Source: a virus
Length of the DNA stretch: 22,607 nt
IMG/VR virus record: IMGVR_UViG_3300025759_009681
Coordinates: 1-22,607 of that record
Reading direction: 5' to 3' (one strand)
In this document: in pieces, positions 6,655 through 13,752 of the stretch
How positions within the stretch are numbered: position 1 is the first letter of the stretch
Layout: every line of letters starts with the position of its first letter
The notes under the pieces: model-generated
The model's database searches: none
The model's input: the letters and a program-made list of their open reading frames with translations, nothing else
Told to the model about the DNA's origin: nothing
Translations under genes and position numbers: made by a program

Positions 6655-9060
6655 TCAGTCGGACCACTTGTCCCAAGCCGCATTCATCAGAGCGTCTGAT
6701 TCTTCCTTGGTACGATCCATTTCCCTCGCGCGGGGATATTGCCCTGAGGGTCCAGTCTGGGCAGAACCCGCACCATCACAGGGTTCTGAGGGTGGACGCC
6801 CCTCTACGTCAGTTGCAGTGTGTCCTGCCTCAACGTCCTTAACGTCCTCACCGGAATCTAGGTTGGACACTTCTTCTGTTTCTTGGACGCTGTCCACCCT
6901 GACATCCGTTCCACTGGAAGGGTTTTCCTTAGATGGACACACATACGCAACCTCTCCACACGCGAGGACAGCCTGGTACGTCTTTTTTCCGTACCTACCA
7001 GTTCCAGGAATCTCAGAAATAAGGCCGCGCTTTACCAACCGTTGGAGCGACTTCTGGATGGCGGCAGTTTTTCCGCCCACCACTGGATCGGAATTGAGTT
7101 CCGTGTTGGTAAATGCACGGGGGTGCCCAACACGAAGCCTTTGGAGCACCCTGCCGGTGACGCTGGAAGGCGATACATCGTTGTTATCGACCTCTGGTGT
7201 GAAATCAGCCACGGAGAAGCTCAGGTCGGTTTCCTGGCGCATGATGAGCGCCGTACCGGAACGACCAGACCGGGACTTCTCAATCGTGATGATTCGGCTG
7301 TGCGCTGGAGCGGAACCTTTTTCCACGTCCTCATTGCTGGGCTTACGGAGTGCCCATGTTTCATCGACAGCATCCCGAATGGCAGAGGTGCCACGAAAAC
7401 CGCCCTGCTTGTTGGCGTGGTGGATAACCAAGATGGTGGTTGCAGGGAATAACACACCGTTGTTCTTAGTCAGCCAATACAGAGGCGTTGCGAAGTCGCT
7501 TTTGTTTTCATCAAATGCCCTACCGCCAGAGCAACCGATTAACGAATCAATGACAACCAATTTGGGCTGGACCTTTTCCATCAGCTTGACGAACTGGGCA
7601 TAACGCTGGAGCGACCAATCCGTAAGCAGTTTGGTGTTGGAGTCCATCGGATAATCAACTTCTTCCAGCTGCTCTTTGAGCTGGATCAAAGGCTGATCGC
7701 CATTCAGAAGCAACACAGGGCCTTGCTGGACTGGAACGTGCCTCCCACGGACCACAAAGGGTGCTCCAGTAGCGATGTGCTTTGCCAGCGTCCAGGCAGA
7801 CATGGACTTGCCGTCACCACCAGCGCCATAGATCAGGACAACCGAAGGATGTGGAAGCACATCAGGGATCAAAAATTCACGTTGACCCTCTAAATCTTGG
7901 AGCGCAGCCACATCCATTAACCCCTTCGCGCCTTCGTACTGAATCTGGTCAACAATCAGCTTTTCCAGTGCAAATTGGTCCCGGTAACCAGCATCAAGGG
8001 CCAAGCTGTTGAGCTTGAAGTTGGTCTCAGCGGGATTATCCAGCTCCAGATAGGACCGAGCTTTTTCAATTACCTCTTCAAAGGAAGGCCGTTCACGTTG
8101 CCATAAAACAGGCTTGGCCTCGACTTCATCAACAACTGAGCCGCAGCCATCACGGGTGAAGCGTTGCCGTTCTGGGTCGTAATGATCGGCCAGCCGGATA
8201 AGGCTTCCAAAACCCAGACCACCTTGGGACTTAAAGCCATTTTCCCAGCGGCTTTGGCAGGGGTCTTTGCCATCAGCCCAGTCATCTTCGTATTCAGAAT
8301 CCTGGAGCGACCATTCACGCCACAGGTTGAGACCTTCATCACCAGGCAGGTCGGACTGAAGCATCGCCCCGATCTGCCACCAAAGCTGTTCAGAGCCCCG
8401 GCCTTGTGGCTGGATAACAGACAGACAGGACTGAGCAATGGCGATGCGTTCTTCGGTGGAACGCATTCGCCAGCGGCCATCACGGGCTGATTTAGTGACC
8501 TTTTTGTCGTTCTTGGCCTTGAACGACTGCTTCATGTGCTCTACAAGCCACCCAGGAGCCTCTGGAATGGCGTTTAGGTCACCTTCAAGGGTGTAACTAC
8601 CACCAGAGGGGTAGGCACCGTTTAGAAGCCCTTGACGGCCCCACAGAACTTCCCAGCCTTCACCGCTAGCAGCAAGGCTGATGTCTGAAACTTCAGTCCA
8701 AAGATCTGGTGGAACGGTAAACAGAAACTTTGCAGCCGCTTTCTTGGGCGACGTAATGCGTGGAGCGTTAGCTAAATCCTTGCCCCACTTGGCTTCAACA
8801 GCGCCGAGATTGGCATCAACATCCAAGATCACCAACCCGTCAGAGCGTGGCCCGGTAAAAACACCAACAGCCTGAAACTTTTCGGGCTCACGTTCAATGA
8901 CCATCGCCGTGGCTTCGGGCGACATCTTGTCGTGGTGCGCCCTACCAAGCGGATTTTTGCCGCAGGCTTCGCCACCTTTTGGCATTGGAACGCCTTTTTT
9001 GTAGATAGGCGCTGTTGCCCACTGGTTCGGCAACGACCGAACAAACGACAGCAGATTCAT
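6655..9060 (-). CDS. Bifunctional primase-polymerase / RepA-like helicase
   Basis: The 801-residue protein has an archaeo-eukaryotic primase (Prim-Pol) domain at about residues 1-180, with the acidic metal site in VILDVDAN and an SGEGWEVLWGRQG block. A PriCT-like linker follows (about 205-300). A RecA-fold ATPase starts near residue 400, with Walker A YGAGGDGKS and Walker B KLVVIDSL, and a DEXW...RIITIEKSRSGRSG region. A winged-helix-like segment (RLVKRGLISEIPGTGRYG) precedes a disordered, acidic tail. It should prime and unwind DNA for the PolA-type polymerase. The ATG is preceded by AGGAG at eight bases, a strong ribosome site. Confidence 0.88.
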   Translation of the reverse strand: MNLLSFVRSLPNQWATAPIYKKGVPMPKGGEACGKNPLGRAHHDKMSPEATAMVIEREPEKFQAVGVFTGPRSDGLVILDVDANLGAVEAKWGKDLANAPRITSPKKAAAKFLFTVPPDLWTEVSDISLAASGEGWEVLWGRQGLLNGAYPSGGSYTLEGDLNAIPEAPGWLVEHMKQSFKAKNDKKVTKSARDGRWRMRSTEERIAIAQSCLSVIQPQGRGSEQLWWQIGAMLQSDLPGDEGLNLWREWSLQDSEYEDDWADGKDPCQSRWENGFKSQGGLGFGSLIRLADHYDPERQRFTRDGCGSVVDEVEAKPVLWQRERPSFEEVIEKARSYLELDNPAETNFKLNSLALDAGYRDQFALEKLIVDQIQYEGAKGLMDVAALQDLEGQREFLIPDVLPHPSVVLIYGAGGDGKSMSAWTLAKHIATGAPFVVRGRHVPVQQGPVLLLNGDQPLIQLKEQLEEVDYPMDSNTKLLTDWSLQRYAQFVKLMEKVQPKLVVIDSLIGCSGGRAFDENKSDFATPLYWLTKNNGVLFPATTILVIHHANKQGGFRGTSAIRDAVDETWALRKPSNEDVEKGSAPAHSRIITIEKSRSGRSGTALIMRQETDLSFSVADFTPEVDNNDVSPSSVTGRVLQRLRVGHPRAFTNTELNSDPVVGGKTAAIQKSLQRLVKRGLISEIPGTGRYGKKTYQAVLACGEVAYVCPSKENPSSGTDVRVDSVQETEEVSNLDSGEDVKDVEAGHTATDVEGRPPSEPCDGAGSAQTGPSGQYPRAREMDRTKEESDALMNAAWDKWSD

Positions 9061-9091
9061 TTGCTAAACTCCTACAGGGTTGCATGGACAT

Positions 9092-9122
9092 GCGCCCTAG
9101 GGTCTTACCAACTCTGGGGCGC
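9092..9122. promoter_or_regulatory. Hairpin in the divergent intergenic region
   Basis: GCGCCC (9092-9097) pairs with GGGCGC (9117-9122), followed on the plus strand by TTTTTATT. It could terminate plus-strand transcription, but no plus-strand gene lies directly before it. It also falls right at the expected 5' end of the minus-strand primase mRNA, where it could stabilise the message. Confidence 0.45.
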
Positions 9123-9127
9123 TTTTT

Positions 9128-9156
9128 ATTGTAGCGAAGCTGTCCACCCTCATCAA
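9128..9156 (-). promoter_or_regulatory. Sigma-70 promoter for the primase-helicase
   Basis: On the minus strand TTGATG (9156-9151), a 17-base spacer and TACAAT (9133-9128) form a near-consensus promoter. Transcription should start near 9121, with about 60 bases of leader that hold the hairpin at 9092-9122 and the AGGAG ribosome site. Confidence 0.6.
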
Positions 9157-9158
9157 TG

Positions 9159-9167
9159 TGCTATATT
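9159..9167 (+). promoter_or_regulatory. Extended -10 promoter for the SSB gene
   Basis: TGC-TATATT is an extended -10; no good -35 is present. The start would be near 9174, just before a small GGGC/GCCC hairpin (9179-9193). It overlaps the -35 region of the opposing primase promoter, so the two may compete. Confidence 0.5.
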
Positions 9168-9210
9168 GGCCAAGCACCGGGCAGTTCTAGCCCACAGCTA
9201 AAGCCACAAA

Positions 9211-9789
9211 ATGAGTTTCCTGAAGAACAAAGAGGCCGTTGCAGGCGGCGCAGGCGGCGGTTATTTGAACCCCAGCAAGATCCAGGCAGGCAGCCAGGTT
9301 CGTTTTGCGCTACTCGCCGAAGAGCCACTGGAATTTTATGAGTGCTGGGGCGAAGCTACAGACGGCAGCGTAAGGCCATTCCGTTTTCTTGACGATCCAT
9401 CACCTGCTGATGTTGAGCAGGAAATGGGACCAGGCTATTCACGCCGGATGAACCGTGAAGGCACTGGACCGGAAGCAGTCAAATTTGCCATTGCTGTTCC
9501 CTGCTACAGCCACGATTCAAGAACCATTCAGGTTCTGAGCATCACTCAGAAGTCAATCATCAAGGAATTTGACAGCCTTTCCCAAATGGAAGACTACGAA
9601 AACCTGATGGAATGGGACTTTGTTCTTAGCAAGGAAGGCTCAGGACTAAATACGGAGTACACACTGCGGCCTGTACCCCGTAAGACCAGCCAAGCAGTGA
9701 TGGATAAGGCATGGGACGCAGCATTAAAGGCTGGTTTTGACATCACCAGGCTGATTGCTGGTGGTAATCCATTCAAGGAAGCTGCCTAG
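9211..9789 (+). CDS. Phage single-stranded DNA-binding protein
   Basis: The 192-residue protein starts MSFLKNKEAVAGGAGGGYLNP. A central block reads KFAIAVPCYS, then TIQVLSITQKSIIKEF, then DYENLMEWDFVLSKEG and GLNTEYTLRPVPRK. This is the pattern of gp32-like phage ssDNA-binding proteins (IQVLxITQxxI...D...(W/Y)D....GxGLxTEYxxxP.P). The C-terminal part (LIAGGNPFKEAA) is short and only mildly acidic. It should coat single strands during replication and sits divergently beside the primase-helicase. The gene ends at a clear terminator and has its own promoter; no Shine-Dalgarno is present. Confidence 0.75.
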   Translation: MSFLKNKEAVAGGAGGGYLNPSKIQAGSQVRFALLAEEPLEFYECWGEATDGSVRPFRFLDDPSPADVEQEMGPGYSRRMNREGTGPEAVKFAIAVPCYSHDSRTIQVLSITQKSIIKEFDSLSQMEDYENLMEWDFVLSKEGSGLNTEYTLRPVPRKTSQAVMDKAWDAALKAGFDITRLIAGGNPFKEAA

Positions 9790-9800
9790 CACCTAATAAG

Positions 9801-9830
9801 GCCCCGTGTTTCTATGGCACGGGGCTTTTT
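9801..9830 (+). terminator. Rho-independent terminator after the SSB gene
   Basis: GCCCCGTG (9801-9808) and CACGGGGC (9818-9825) form a perfect 8-bp stem with a 9-base loop, followed by TTTTT. It starts 11 bases past the SSB stop. Confidence 0.9.
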
Positions 9831-9836
9831 ATTGGC

Positions 9837-9842
9837 TATAGT
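9837..9842 (+). promoter_or_regulatory. -10 element for the nuclease gene group
   Basis: TATAGT directly follows the terminator of the SSB gene; a start near 9849 would give a 15-base leader to the ATG at 9864. The -35 is not clear, so this is a moderate call. Confidence 0.4.
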
Positions 9843-9863
9843 AGATATGGGAAAGAGTATTTT

Positions 9864-10022
9864 ATGACCACTAGGGAAGAAGTACAAGCGCAGCGAGAAC
9901 GGCAGAATAGGCTGGAACGTATGTACATGGACGATGGCCGAGACGACCCCAAGCACCAATATCACAGCTTGTATACCGGACTCGGTGAAGGTGCCGGAAA
10001 CAAAAATCGTGACGGAACCTGA
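9864..10022 (+). CDS. Small hypothetical phage protein, 52 residues
   Basis: The product begins MTTREEVQAQRERQNRLERM and continues YMDDGRDDPKHQYHSLYTGL. The DGR-DxPxHxxHxLYTGL block looks conserved, as in small cyanophage proteins I have seen, but no function is known to me. The N-terminal half is a charged helix. It starts 34 bases after the terminator, behind its own -10, and is followed four bases later by another possible short gene, then the nuclease. Confidence 0.6.
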   Translation: MTTREEVQAQRERQNRLERMYMDDGRDDPKHQYHSLYTGLGEGAGNKNRDGT

Positions 10023-10026
10023 CTCG

Positions 10027-10140
10027 ATGGTACGTGTCACGGTCGGCGATAAGGTGGGTTGGGTCAGTTCATACCACTTAATAGTCCCGAAGGAAAATCA
10101 GCTTATAAAAGCATGGCTAGCAGCGCACAGCAAAAGCTGA
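10027..10140 (+). CDS. Possible short gene, 37 residues
   Basis: ATG at 10027 gives MVRVTVGDKVGWVSSYHLIV, then PKENQLIKAWLAAHSKS. The strand-turn-strand followed by a helix looks protein-like and the ATG is four bases past the previous stop. It overlaps the nuclease gene by 28 bases if that gene starts at 10113. Alternatively this DNA is the nuclease N terminus, read from a TTG at 10059, and this gene is not real. Confidence 0.4.
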   Translation: MVRVTVGDKVGWVSSYHLIVPKENQLIKAWLAAHSKS

Positions 10141-10937
10141 ATAACCTAAGTAGAAATACCCTGGTACGTGATGATTCTGGCCCTTTCCGCGTGTATCGGG
10201 ATGACGCTGGCAGCGTTTTTCACAGTGTTACGCACATTCTCAAAGAAACGGCACCCGAATGGCAGCAACAAGCCCTGGAACGGTGGCTCACTAGACCGAC
10301 TGCTAAAGAAGACCGAGACATGGCTGCAAAGCGTGGAACGCTTGCCCATGATCACGCGGAACGTCTATTACGAGTCACCAGAAAACTCGCCATCCAAACC
10401 GCCACAAAACGAGGAAGCCTAAAAGACAACAAGGAGGGCCTGGAACGTTGTCCACCAGCTATCACCAGCTGGGCACTCGACAAGGCCATTCAAAGCGCCC
10501 CTAGGGTTGCCTGGAGCGCATCAGGCTATGCACGCGGCCTGCGAGGGTGGATCGAATCCAATCTTGCGGCCATTCATGCGATTGAATTCAGCATCCGGCA
10601 CCCGCTTGGATTTGCTGGAACGGCAGACGCCCTGCTGGAGATAAAGGACCGTAAAGGACTTTATGTCGTGGATTGGAAGACCAGCGTCCGCGAAAGAAAC
10701 GAGGATATGTTACAAAACTACATAGACCAATGCGGCGCATACTCGCTGGGGCTACGTGAAATGACCGGCATTCAAGCGGCTGGAGCGTTAATTGTGGTGG
10801 CACGTCGTACCGGAGCACCACAGGTCCGCGAGCTATCCGCATTAGAGCTAATCGGCGCTGAAACCAGGTTCAAGGACCGGGTGGAACGTTATTTCTCGGG
10901 CCTAGCGGCCCTCGAAAACGCCATTCATTACGAATAG
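10113..10937 (+). CDS. PD-(D/E)XK nuclease (RecB/Cas4-like)
   Basis: From ATG 10113 the protein is 274 residues. Visible motifs are KRGTLAHDHAE (an early His), GFAGTADALLEI (metal-binding Asp), LYVVDWKTS (the D-x-K catalytic pair) and QCGAYSLGL (QxxxY). Together they define the RecB-type nuclease fold, as in phage exonucleases and Cas4. It may resect or process DNA ends in recombination or packaging. A TTG start at 10059 would add 18 residues. The gene is dense in the TGGARCG motif (six or seven copies on its coding strand). Confidence 0.85.
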   Translation: MASSAQQKLNNLSRNTLVRDDSGPFRVYRDDAGSVFHSVTHILKETAPEWQQQALERWLTRPTAKEDRDMAAKRGTLAHDHAERLLRVTRKLAIQTATKRGSLKDNKEGLERCPPAITSWALDKAIQSAPRVAWSASGYARGLRGWIESNLAAIHAIEFSIRHPLGFAGTADALLEIKDRKGLYVVDWKTSVRERNEDMLQNYIDQCGAYSLGLREMTGIQAAGALIVVARRTGAPQVRELSALELIGAETRFKDRVERYFSGLAALENAIHYE

Positions 10938-11181
10938 CAAGACGCTAAAAATTCGCCTTTGCCTAGGTCGCCGCACACAAGGGGCCAGGGCCGGATTTGC
11001 CATTCAAGCAGCTGGAACGTGTCACCACATGCCGCCAGCGCACAGCGGGTCGCGTGGTACACTGACGTGGACAGTACGAAATATTTTGCGGTGGTTCGTC
11101 CATCGCCCATGGTGAGCAGCACTAGACGCGGACACGCGAAAAATCCGTGCGTTCTGGTGCTTTGCATCAACCAAAAATAAA
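10938..11181. other. Intergenic stretch without a convincing gene
   Basis: This stretch of about 240 bases holds two antiparallel open frames of 73 and 80 codons that mirror each other; neither has a ribosome site, a recognisable domain or good context. One TGGAACG motif is at about 11011. No promoter or repeat stands out. Confidence 0.35.
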
Positions 11182-11206
11182 GCCAGCCCCTAGGTTAGGA
11201 ACTGGC
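11170..11206 (-). terminator. Rho-independent terminator of the minus-strand HTH gene
   Basis: On the minus strand GCCAG...CTGGC (11206-11182), with CCTA...TAGG inside, is followed by TTTATTTTT (11180-11172). It lies just past the stop of the gene at 11213. Confidence 0.7.
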
Positions 11207-11212
11207 ACGGTT

Positions 11213-11581
11213 TCAAGCGTGGGGCGATTGCAGCGGTGACGCTTTCTCTTGTTTCAAGCCACGCCATGAACGGGCTTTGTCCATTGATTGAACCAGTTTG
11301 GCCATGGCTGGCACGTCCCCACTTGCGGCCGCGATGTTGAAGTGATGCTGCAACGTGGCCAAGACGCTGAGAGGGTTTAAGTCATCCTGTTCTGATTCTG
11401 CTGGCCCGTCATCACTGGAATCGATTGTTTGCTGTGCCTGCCGTATGGCGTCATATGAAACGGATCTGCTGATTTGAAAGCGGACAGATGCCATGGTTGC
11501 CGCGCTGCTGTGAGTTATGCCGGATTCCAGCCAACCGCGGATAACAGACTGCCGTTGCTCGATTTCTGCTTTAGTTGCCAT
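11213..11581 (-). CDS. Helix-turn-helix protein, possible small-terminase-like or regulator
   Basis: From ATG 11581 the protein is 122 residues, beginning MATKAEIEQRQSVIRGWLES. A predicted HTH covers about residues 15-50 (SSAATMASVRFQI, then SVSYDAIRQAQQTI). An acidic linker leads to a helical domain (LATLQHHFNIAAASGDVPAM, then AKLVQSMDKARSW). An N-terminal HTH plus helical oligomerisation domain suits a small terminase subunit, but it sits on the opposite strand about 2.4 kb from TerL, so a regulator is equally likely. A TTG seven codons upstream is the alternative start. It has its own terminator. Confidence 0.5.
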   Translation of the reverse strand: MATKAEIEQRQSVIRGWLESGITHSSAATMASVRFQISRSVSYDAIRQAQQTIDSSDDGPAESEQDDLNPLSVLATLQHHFNIAAASGDVPAMAKLVQSMDKARSWRGLKQEKASPLQSPHA

Positions 11582-11671
11582 GGTGTGGCGATTGACTACC
11601 AAAGCACACTAACAGGAAAACCAGGAAAGACAAGACGATCAGCGAATGTTGGTGCATTTTCGCCTTGGGGG

Positions 11672-11701
11672 TTGACGGTTCTTTGTATTGTGATCTAGTA
11701 T
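11672..11701 (+). promoter_or_regulatory. Promoter for the gene at 11728
   Basis: TTGACG (11672-11677), an 18-base spacer and TAGTAT (11696-11701) make a good sigma-70 promoter; transcription would start near 11708. AAGG six bases before the ATG at 11728 is a ribosome site. Confidence 0.55.
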
Positions 11702-11727
11702 CAGGGAGAACCCACCCAAGGTCACCC

Positions 11728-11964
11728 ATGTTTGAACTAACAGTCATCGCAGCCTACGGCCGCGCATACAGCAGCAAAGCAGCTATCTGGTCTGACTGGT
11801 CAGCTGGAAAGGATTTTCAAATCGTCAGTGTTGGCACGTACTATGGGCGATACATCAACAACGAAGATGCCGACCGTGCCGGTCTTGCTTGTGTGTTGGT
11901 TCGTTACGGGAAAGACTACGCGAAAAGCGCAAGCGTGAATCTCATCAAAGGTCGGATGAACTGA
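11728..11964 (+). CDS. Hypothetical protein, 78 residues
   Basis: The protein begins MFELTVIAAYGRAYSSKAAI and continues with WSDWSAGKDFQIVSVGTYYG. It reads like a compact beta-rich protein, with a run of hydrophobic strands and GRYINNEDADRAG, and no transmembrane or metal motif. No family is recognised. ATG 11728 is chosen because promoter, leader and AAGG fit it; a longer frame upstream would cover the promoter. It is followed by a promoter overlapping its stop. Confidence 0.5.
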   Translation: MFELTVIAAYGRAYSSKAAIWSDWSAGKDFQIVSVGTYYGRYINNEDADRAGLACVLVRYGKDYAKSASVNLIKGRMN

Positions 11965-11966
11965 TC

Positions 11967-11975
11967 TGCTACAGT
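11967..11975 (+). promoter_or_regulatory. Extended -10 promoter for the DUF7227 gene
   Basis: TGC-TACAGT starts three bases after the previous stop. A start near 11982 would give a leader of about 23 bases to the ATG at 12005, with no Shine-Dalgarno. Confidence 0.5.
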
Positions 11976-12004
11976 ATCAACTCAACTTAAACCCACTTAT
12001 TCCA

Positions 12005-12751
12005 ATGATCACTCGTTTCCAAGTCACAAAGACAGCCAACCGCAAACTCACCGCTAAGGGTCAACCTGCAATGCTTGCGATGAGAACATCGGCGAACAGT
12101 TGCCCTGACACTTGCGAGCATAAGATCAACCGAACTTGCTATGCCATGTTTGGCCACGAAGGCATGGCATGGAAAAAACTTAATGATGGCACGTCAAAAC
12201 GTGGTGGCGACTGGCTGGACTTATGCGATCAGTTGCGAGACTTAAAGCCAGCCCCTGGCACGATGATCAGAGTCAACACGGCTGGGGATCTGCCGCATCA
12301 TGGTGGCAGAATCGATCCCACTGTGGTGGGCTTTCTCGCTGACAGCTTTAAGTTTCACAAGCTGAGACCCTACGGGTACACTCACCACATCCACAGCGAG
12401 TCAAACCTAGAAACAATCAAAGAGCAGAATCAGTCAGGCTGGACAATCAACCTATCTTGTAACTCCGAAACACAGGCTTCCGAGATGACACGGCAGGGCT
12501 TCGCTTCGGTCTGTGTTGCTGCCCACGATGATGAGCGCAGACAGTGGACCGATGAGCACGGCATTCAATTCGTAGCCTGCCCGCAACAGTATCGCGACGG
12601 CGTTACCTGTCAGTCTTGCAAACTGTGCGCCAAACCCTTGGAAGCTCAGCAGGCAAGCGAAGGCTTCCGGCGCTGTGTCGTTGTCTTTAAAGCGCACGGC
12701 GCTAGGAAGAAAGCGCTTAGCCAGTGGATCGCCGATAGTGTGACGGTTTGA
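12005..12751 (+). CDS. DUF7227 family phage protein
   Basis: The 248-residue protein carries SCPDTCEHKINRTCYAMFGH near residues 32-51, then IRVNTAGDLPHHGGRIDP, YTHHIH, TINLSCNS and VTCQSCKLCAKP, ending with KAHGARKKA. This order (CPDTC..C, R.N.AGDLP, YTH, INLS.N, C..C.LCA, HG..KK) matches a family common in phages and plasmids that I know as DUF7227. It has no proven activity. The cysteine and histidine pattern suggests bound metal. It has its own extended -10 promoter and no Shine-Dalgarno. Confidence 0.65.
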   Translation: MITRFQVTKTANRKLTAKGQPAMLAMRTSANSCPDTCEHKINRTCYAMFGHEGMAWKKLNDGTSKRGGDWLDLCDQLRDLKPAPGTMIRVNTAGDLPHHGGRIDPTVVGFLADSFKFHKLRPYGYTHHIHSESNLETIKEQNQSGWTINLSCNSETQASEMTRQGFASVCVAAHDDERRQWTDEHGIQFVACPQQYRDGVTCQSCKLCAKPLEAQQASEGFRRCVVVFKAHGARKKALSQWIADSVTV

Positions 12752-12761
12752 GAATTGATTG
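12740..12761 (+). repeat. Direct repeat at gene end, copy 1
   Basis: A 22-base sequence containing TTTGAGAATTGATTG, repeated at 13050-13071 with a single mismatch, 310 bases apart. It spans the end of the DUF7227 gene and precedes the next promoter. Confidence 0.8.
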
Positions 12762-12773
12762 GAGCGTCAACAC

Positions 12774-12801
12774 GTAGACAGCCCCCATAGTTTGCTACAG
12801 T
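12774..12801 (+). promoter_or_regulatory. Promoter for the membrane-HTH gene
   Basis: GTAGAC/TAGACA near 12774-12780 and TACAGT (12796-12801), preceded by TG-C, give an extended -10 promoter with a short 15-16-base spacer. Transcription should start near 12808, at the base of the following hairpin. Confidence 0.5.
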
Positions 12802-12805
12802 AAGG

Positions 12806-12839
12806 ACCGAACGGAGAGCACCACATACGCCCGTTCGGT
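12806..12839 (+). promoter_or_regulatory. 5' leader hairpin of the membrane-HTH gene
   Basis: ACCGAACGG (12806-12814) and CCGTTCGGT (12831-12839) form a perfect 9-bp stem with a 16-base loop. It occupies the expected first bases of the mRNA, ten bases before the ATG. No Shine-Dalgarno lies between hairpin and ATG; a GGAG sits in the hairpin itself. Confidence 0.6.
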
Positions 12840-12849
12840 TCTGCTTTCA

Positions 12850-13053
12850 ATGATCACCACATCTACAGCTGCAATCATCGCGCTGATTCTTTTACCACTG
12901 ATCGTGATCCTATGGGTCACTGAGTCACCACAGCAACGGCAGACGCGGCAAGCCAAACGCCTAAGCCGTCACTACGGGTTGAGCCAACGCCAGATTGCTC
13001 AACACCTAGGCATCAGTCAATCTACTGTGTCGCGTCGCCTAAAGATGGCGTGA
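12850..13053 (+). CDS. Small membrane-anchored helix-turn-helix protein
   Basis: The 67-residue protein has a single hydrophobic helix at about residues 6-24 (TAAIIALILLPLIVILWV), then a basic Gln-rich linker (ESPQQRQTRQAKRLSRHYG). An HTH follows (GLSQRQIAQHLGISQSTVS), close to Xre/Cro or resolvase-type motifs. It thus looks like a DNA-binding domain tethered to the membrane, an odd design at this size. A regulator of lysis or superinfection is possible, but nothing shows it. The leader hairpin and promoter are its own. Confidence 0.6.
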   Translation: MITTSTAAIIALILLPLIVILWVTESPQQRQTRQAKRLSRHYGLSQRQIAQHLGISQSTVSRRLKMA

Positions 13054-13071
13054 CAGTTTGAGAATTGATTG
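13050..13071 (+). repeat. Direct repeat at gene end, copy 2
   Basis: Same 22-base sequence as 12740-12761, one mismatch. It again spans a stop codon and is followed by a TTGACA promoter. Confidence 0.8.
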
Positions 13072-13084
13072 CCAGCGTTAAGCG

Positions 13085-13112
13085 TTGACAGCTGCTTCCA
13101 AACTGCTACACT
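13085..13112 (+). promoter_or_regulatory. Strong sigma-70 promoter for the gene at 13152
   Basis: TTGACA (13085-13090), a 16-base spacer and TACACT (13107-13112) preceded by TG-C. This is the closest to consensus in the window. A small GCGG/CCGC hairpin (13121-13136) follows at the expected start. Confidence 0.7.
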
Positions 13113-13151
13113 ACAGACAAGCGGAACACACACCGCACAACTTACAAAACA

Positions 13152-13328
13152 ATGAAGACTCACTCCGAACGCTACCAAGTCGTCCTCCTATTAGACGGTG
13201 TCGAGTCTGACTTGTGGACCGACTATAGGAATGTTGCCGAAAGCCTGGCTAAAAGCATGCGCGAGCGTCACCCTGACGCGGCTGTAGTTGCTCTGTACGA
13301 TCACAAGCCCGAGCCTACGTATTTTTGA
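13152..13328 (+). CDS. Hypothetical protein, 58 residues
   Basis: The ATG at 13152 gives MKTHSERYQVVLLLDGVESD, then LWTDYRNVAESLAKSMRERH and a strand (AAVVALYDHKP). The beta-alpha-beta pattern is typical of a small soluble domain; no family is recognised. It has a near-consensus promoter and a following terminator, so it is probably transcribed on its own. No Shine-Dalgarno is present. Confidence 0.55.
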   Translation: MKTHSERYQVVLLLDGVESDLWTDYRNVAESLAKSMRERHPDAAVVALYDHKPEPTYF

Positions 13329-13337
13329 GTTAGGACT

Positions 13338-13363
13338 GTGTGCCCTCATTGGGCACACTTTCT
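13338..13363 (+). terminator. Rho-independent terminator after the gene at 13152
   Basis: GTGTGCCC (13338-13345) and GGGCACAC (13351-13358) form a perfect 8-bp stem with a 5-base loop, followed by TTTCT. The U tract is short, so it may be moderate in strength. Confidence 0.7.
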
Positions 13364-13410
13364 GAGATCAAGCACAGCTATCACAAACCTTTACATCAAA
13401 ACTTCTTATC

Positions 13411-13626
13411 ATGACCAACTGCATCCCTCAGAAATCCCTATACGTTGCCTGCTTCGCTATCAGTGGTATCACAGCAGCCTGTGTGGGCGTTGCGCTGGCT
13501 GGCCTACTGTCGGCTGACCCCAAAGGCCCTGACGCGACTGGGCGTGCCGTGGCAATGGTTGCCTGCGCTGGCTTGGCCGGAACTTGCCTGACCCTGGCTG
13601 CCGGCGCTGCTACTGACGCCGACTGA
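13411..13626 (+). CDS. Two-transmembrane-helix protein, possible holin
   Basis: The 71-residue protein has two hydrophobic stretches: about residues 9-34 (SLYVACFAISGITAACVG and on) and about 44-67 (GRAVAMVACAGLAGTCLTLA and on), joined by a short polar turn (SADPKGPD). Small size, two helices and position before the terminase match a holin, but many small phage membrane proteins look alike and no lysis enzyme is seen nearby. No Shine-Dalgarno precedes the ATG. Confidence 0.5.
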   Translation: MTNCIPQKSLYVACFAISGITAACVGVALAGLLSADPKGPDATGRAVAMVACAGLAGTCLTLAAGAATDAD

Positions 13627-13699
13627 TCCCGTCACATTTTGTAATGTAGGACAGTAGACAAAGTGTCACAGCCACTGGCACAAGCGCGGCTTATTGTAC

Positions 13700-13705
13700 T
13701 ATATT
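13700..13705 (+). promoter_or_regulatory. Possible -10 for the terminase leader
   Basis: TATATT with a weak -35 (GGCACA, 17 bases upstream). It would place the start near 13712, exactly at the first of the two tandem hairpins. Confidence 0.35.
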
Positions 13706-13711
13706 AAGTAC

Positions 13712-13752
13712 ACCAAGAGGAACGGAGAAGGGTTCACCCTGCGCCTCTTGGT
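13712..13752 (+). ncRNA. Tandem hairpin 1 of the terminase leader
   Basis: ACCAAGAGG (13712-13720) pairs with CCTCTTGGT (13744-13752), a 9-bp stem. The 23-base apical part begins AACGGAGA and holds an inner AGGG/CCCT helix with a TTCA tetraloop, then GCG. It is almost identical in hairpin 2, though the stem sequence is different. This looks like a structured RNA or a protein-binding site. Its class is not recognised. Confidence 0.65.

Noticed and set aside
6668-7603. Long plus-strand open frame of 311 codons
   Set aside because: It lies wholly antisense to the primase-helicase, whose domains are clear; low-complexity Ser/Arg composition marks it as a shadow.
10928-11180. Genes in the overlapping antiparallel frames
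   Set aside because: The two frames mirror each other; neither has a domain, ribosome site or good context.
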